Shown here one piece after another: positions 61,426-64,000 of a stretch of DNA of 64,000 bases. Under the pieces are notes generated by a model. That model saw only the letters and a list, made by a program, of their open reading frames with translations, had not been told where the DNA came from and ran no database searches. The stretch spans positions 1,305,001-1,369,000 of the forward strand of contig NZ_CP032345.1 of NCBI RefSeq assembly GCF_005222205.1, in the 5' to 3' direction. The first letter of the stretch is position 1. Each line of letters starts with the position of its first letter. The DNA comes from Azospirillum brasilense. GTDB taxonomy: Bacteria; Pseudomonadota; Alphaproteobacteria; Azospirillales; Azospirillaceae. Position numbers and translations under genes: made by a program.

Positions 61426-62187
61426 ATGGATGGCAACCGAGAAGGCCGTGCGGATGTCTCGGCGGAGGCCGAGGCCTTCTACACGGAGAGTCTGAAGGTC
61501 CTGAAGGAGTCCGGAATCCCCTTCCTGCTGGGCGGCACCTACGCGCTCAGCGCCTACACCGGAATCACCCGGCCGACCAAGGACATCGACATCTTCTGCC
61601 GGGGCGGCGACTTTCCGCGCATCCTCGCGCATTTCCAGGACCGCGGCTTCGGCACGGAGATCGAGGACGAGCGCTGGATCGGCAAGGTCCTGCACGGCGA
61701 CCTGTTCTTCGACGTGATCTTCAACTCCGCCGCCGCCATCAACCCGGTCAACGACCGCTGGTTCGAGGAGGATCACCGCGCGCTGGTCTGCGGCGCCGAC
61801 GTGCAGCTCATCCCGCCGACGGAAATGGTCTTCTCCAAGGCCTTCGTGCAGATGCGGCACAAGTACGACGGCCCCGACGTCGCCCACATGATCCTGAAGC
61901 AGCACGCCCACATCGACTGGAAACGGCTGCTCGGCCACATGGAGCAGTATTGGGAGGTGCTGCTGATGCACGTCCTGAACTTCCGCTTCATCTACCCGAC
62001 GGAGCGCGACCACATCCCCGCCTGGCTGTTGCAGGAGCTTCTGGACCGGCTGAACGAGCGCGCGAAGCTGCCGGTGCCGCAGACCCGCATCTGCCGGGGG
62101 CGGCTGTTCTCGCGCGAGGATTATCGGATCGACGTCACGGACTGGGGGTTCGCCGACGTCGTCGGCGAGGAAACGAAGCATGGTTGA
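61426..62187 (+). CDS. Nucleotidyltransferase-fold protein (MNT/AbiEii-like)
   Basis: A 253-residue protein with the nucleotidyltransferase signature FLLGGTYALSAYTGITRPTK: Gly-Gly at 36-37, then DIDIF with Asp53 and Asp55 as metal ligands, and FFDVIFNSA as the likely third strand. The rest is helical and contains MVFSKAFVQMRHKYDGPDVA. It resembles minimal nucleotidyltransferases including AbiEii-type toxins. It overlaps the metallophosphoesterase gene by 8 bp. The partner arrangement suggests joint nucleotide or RNA-end chemistry. Substrate unknown. Confidence 0.75.
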   Translation: MDGNREGRADVSAEAEAFYTESLKVLKESGIPFLLGGTYALSAYTGITRPTKDIDIFCRGGDFPRILAHFQDRGFGTEIEDERWIGKVLHGDLFFDVIFNSAAAINPVNDRWFEEDHRALVCGADVQLIPPTEMVFSKAFVQMRHKYDGPDVAHMILKQHAHIDWKRLLGHMEQYWEVLLMHVLNFRFIYPTERDHIPAWLLQELLDRLNERAKLPVPQTRICRGRLFSREDYRIDVTDWGFADVVGEETKHG

Positions 62188-62911
62188 ACACATTCGGTCT
62201 GAAGGAACCATCAAGGTCGCCGCCATCGGCGACATCCATGTGGGGGAAACCTCCACCCATCCCTACCGCGAGCTGTTCCAGGAGATCGCCGACCGGGCGG
62301 ACGTCCTGGCACTGGCCGGCGACCTGACCAACCACGGCAAGCCGCGCGAGGCTGAGGTTCTGGCCGAGGACCTGCGCGCCATCGGCATCCCGGTGGTCGC
62401 CGTGCTGGGCAACCACGACCACGAATGCGGCCACGTCGAGGAGCTTCAGCGCATCCTGGAGCAGGCCGGCGTCCGCTTCCTCGACGGCAACCCGGTCGAG
62501 ATTCGCGGCGTCGGCTTCGCCGGGGTGAAGGGCTTCGGCGGTGGGTTCGAGAACCGCATGCTCGACGCCTTCGGCGAACCGGCGATCAAGCAGTTCGTGC
62601 AGGAGTCGCTGAACGAGGCGATGCGGCTGGAAAGCGCCCTGCGCCAGCTGGAAACGGAACGGACGATGGTCGTCCTGCACTACGCCCCGATCGCCGAGAC
62701 GGTGCGCGGCGAGCCGACGGAGATCTATCCCTTCCTCGGCTCCTCCCGTCTGGCGGAGACCATCGACCGCTTCCACGTCCAGGCGGTCGTCCACGGCCAC
62801 GCCCACCACGGCAGCTACGCCGGCAAGACCCTGCGCGGCACGCCGGTCTACAACGTCGCCCAGACCATCGAGAAGGAGTCGGGGAGGCCCTACGCGCTGA
62901 TCGAGCTGTGA
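62180..62911 (+). CDS. Calcineurin-like metallophosphoesterase
   Basis: A 243-residue phosphoesterase with all metal motifs in order: AIGDIHVGE, LAGDLTNHG, VLGNHDHE, and HGHAHHGSYAG. GAGGAAAC precedes the ATG at 62180, and the gene overlaps the preceding one, so translation is coupled. It could remove phosphate from nucleotides, nucleic acids or proteins. The pairing with a nucleotidyltransferase fold suggests opposing add/remove activities on one target, which is inference. Confidence 0.88.
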   Translation: MVEHIRSEGTIKVAAIGDIHVGETSTHPYRELFQEIADRADVLALAGDLTNHGKPREAEVLAEDLRAIGIPVVAVLGNHDHECGHVEELQRILEQAGVRFLDGNPVEIRGVGFAGVKGFGGGFENRMLDAFGEPAIKQFVQESLNEAMRLESALRQLETERTMVVLHYAPIAETVRGEPTEIYPFLGSSRLAETIDRFHVQAVVHGHAHHGSYAGKTLRGTPVYNVAQTIEKESGRPYALIEL

Positions 62912-62924
62912 TGGCCGCGCCGCG

Positions 62925-63845
62925 TCAGCCCGGCCGCCGCGCGCCGGCCCACAGCGTGCCCAGCCCGGCCGCGGCGATCAGCGCCCCGCCCAGCAGCACC
63001 GCGGGCGACGGGTGTTCGCCCCACCACAGGAAGCCGATGGCCGCCGAGGCGGCGATCCCCAGATAGTCGATGGGCGCCAGAACCGCCGCCGGCGCGCGGC
63101 GGAAGGCGGCGGCGTTCAGCAGGATGGCCGCCCCTGCGGCGAGACCCAGCAGCAGGAAGGCCGGCAGGTCGGCCGCATCGGGCAGCCGGAAACCGCTCAG
63201 CAGGGCCGCCGGGGCGGTCAGCAGGCACCCGGCCAGCACGAAGACCAGCCCGGTGGCCGCCGGGCCGTCGGCCTGGGCCGTCCGCCGGGTCGCCAGGATG
63301 CACACCGCGTTCAGGAAGGCCATGGCCAGCATGGCGAGGCTCCACGGCTCCAGCCGCGTCGGCGGGGCGATCAGGAAGACCCCGGCCATCCCCAGCGCGA
63401 CGCAGAGGGCGGAGGCCGCCCCCGCCCGCTCCCCGATGGCCCGGCCGGACAGCAGCACCACGAACAGCGGGGCCGCGTAGGACAGGGCGACCAGATCGGC
63501 GAAGGGCAGATGCTGGGTCGCCGCGTAGAAGATCAGCGCCGCCCCGACGCCGCTCAGCGCCCGCACCGCGTGGCCGCCGGGCCGGGTGACGGACAGGGCG
63601 CGCCGCCCGGCCATCGCGACGGCCGCCGGGACGACCACCAGCAGAGACAGCAGGAAGCGCAGGAACAGCACCTCCGCCGCGCCGTAGCGGGCGCCCAGGT
63701 CGCGGGCCAGCGCCCCGGCGGTCAGCACCAGGGCGAGCGACGCCGCCATCAGCAGCGCCGCCCCCGCGATGCCGGATTGCCACCCAGCGCCCGTCCGGAT
63801 GGTCCGGGCGGGCAGGATGATCCGCTCAGCGGGCGGACCGCTCAA
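62925..63845 (-). CDS. EamA/DMT-family transporter
   Basis: A 306-residue protein with about ten membrane helices: GIAGAALLMAASLALVLTAG, EVLFLRFLLSLLVVVPAAVA, HLPFADLVALSYAAPLFVVL, LAPIDYLGIAASAAIGFLWW. The LPFADLVALSYAAPLF block is typical of alphaproteobacterial EamA permeases such as SAM or metabolite exporters. The only plausible start in the longest frame is TTG at 63845, overlapping folE by 20 bp. The exact start is uncertain. Substrate unknown. Confidence 0.82.
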   Translation of the reverse strand: MSGPPAERIILPARTIRTGAGWQSGIAGAALLMAASLALVLTAGALARDLGARYGAAEVLFLRFLLSLLVVVPAAVAMAGRRALSVTRPGGHAVRALSGVGAALIFYAATQHLPFADLVALSYAAPLFVVLLSGRAIGERAGAASALCVALGMAGVFLIAPPTRLEPWSLAMLAMAFLNAVCILATRRTAQADGPAATGLVFVLAGCLLTAPAALLSGFRLPDAADLPAFLLLGLAAGAAILLNAAAFRRAPAAVLAPIDYLGIAASAAIGFLWWGEHPSPAVLLGGALIAAAGLGTLWAGARRPG

Positions 63846-64000
63846 GCGTCGCGCACTCCCTGAGGAACTCCTCGCGCAGCTCGCGCGATTCCAGCATCTC
63901 CCCGTGGAAGGAGCTGTTGACCATGCGGCTGTCGTGACCGGCGCGCACGCCGCGGTGGGTCTTGCACATGTGCACGGCGCTGATCCGCACGGCCAGCCCG
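63826..64000 (-). CDS. folE: GTP cyclohydrolase I, C-terminal part (5' end beyond window)
   Basis: The minus-strand frame from the window edge reads GLAVRISAVHMCKTHRGVRA, then HDSRMVNSSFHGEMLES and REEFLRECATL, ending at TGA 63826. This corresponds to the FolE C-terminus, where HxCxxxRG supplies the zinc-ligand Cys and the G-R of the active site, followed by the TSS(x)G(x)F-like block (here NSSFHG) and the helix with REEFL. It converts GTP to dihydroneopterin triphosphate for folate. Only the last 57 residues are in the window; the gene continues past the right edge. Confidence 0.88.
   Translation of the reverse strand, partial: GLAVRISAVHMCKTHRGVRAGHDSRMVNSSFHGEMLESRELREEFLRECATLERSAR

Overview
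The window is GC-rich, densely packed and continuous chromosome-like DNA from an alphaproteobacterium. Gene content (aconitase A, MtnA, DUF1178 and DUF4126 proteins, an ActP/DUF485 acetate permease next to a cNMP/CBS/DUF294 protein, TRAP transport, ImpKLM-type T6SS genes, two-domain cold-shock protein, NDUFAF5-like methyltransferase) fits the Rhodospirillales, and Azospirillum is my best guess. The genus is inferred from recollection of gene families, not from a search. Both window ends cut genes: an acyltransferase at the left and folE at the right.

Layout. 1-8.7 kb: O-antigen-type acyltransferase, acnA, a lone periplasmic binding protein, a methyltransferase, a Nudix hydrolase and a DEDDh exonuclease. 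8.7-16.3 kb: a tightly overlapping minus-strand operon of two CrtI-family desaturases, a PlsC-like acyltransferase, a family 2 glycosyltransferase and a DUF2141 protein. It is divergent, across 63 bp, from an aldehyde dehydrogenase plus a DUF4126 membrane protein. Together these are the enzyme classes of a staphyloxanthin-like C30 carotenoid glycosyl-ester pathway, except for the first committed synthase. 16.3-24 kb: mtnA, a HisKA_2 sensor kinase, an exonuclease-like protein, a frameshifted cNMP/CBS/DUF294 protein, and actP with its DUF485 partner. 24-32 kb: small housekeeping genes (DUF1178, methyltransferases, nitrilase-family amidase, grxC, comF, an isolated fliQ, a SafE-type membrane protein, ankyrin protein, a CbiB-like protein).

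32-46 kb: a large palindromic repeat, a RhlE-type helicase, mscL, secA, a periplasmic-type PPIase, argJ, GNAT, mutT, recQ, tRNA-Thr(CGT), a glycosyltransferase and a GDGPR-repeat protein. 46-50 kb: a DMT exporter and a TRAP transporter (P, Q, M) with a REP-like hairpin between P and Q. 50-55 kb: a frameshifted OmpA-like protein, then tagF, an unusually short tssM and tssL (T6SS membrane complex without the rest of the system), a STAS protein and a mini ribbon-helix-helix protein. 55-64 kb: luciferase-like monooxygenase, msrB, dienelactone hydrolase, pgm, a two-domain cold-shock protein with an RG-rich linker, two secreted or proline-rich hypotheticals, a nucleotidyltransferase-like/metallophosphoesterase pair, a DMT transporter and partial folE.

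Most genes are in small operons joined by ATGA or TGATG overlaps, which fixed many start codons. Two genes are broken in homopolymers, each apparently one base short, which suggests base-calling error as much as true mutation. The strongest candidate for something not well described is the carotenoid glycolipid cluster in an alphaproteobacterial setting. Next are the short TssM, the 170-bp palindrome and the set of RG/GD-repeat proteins.
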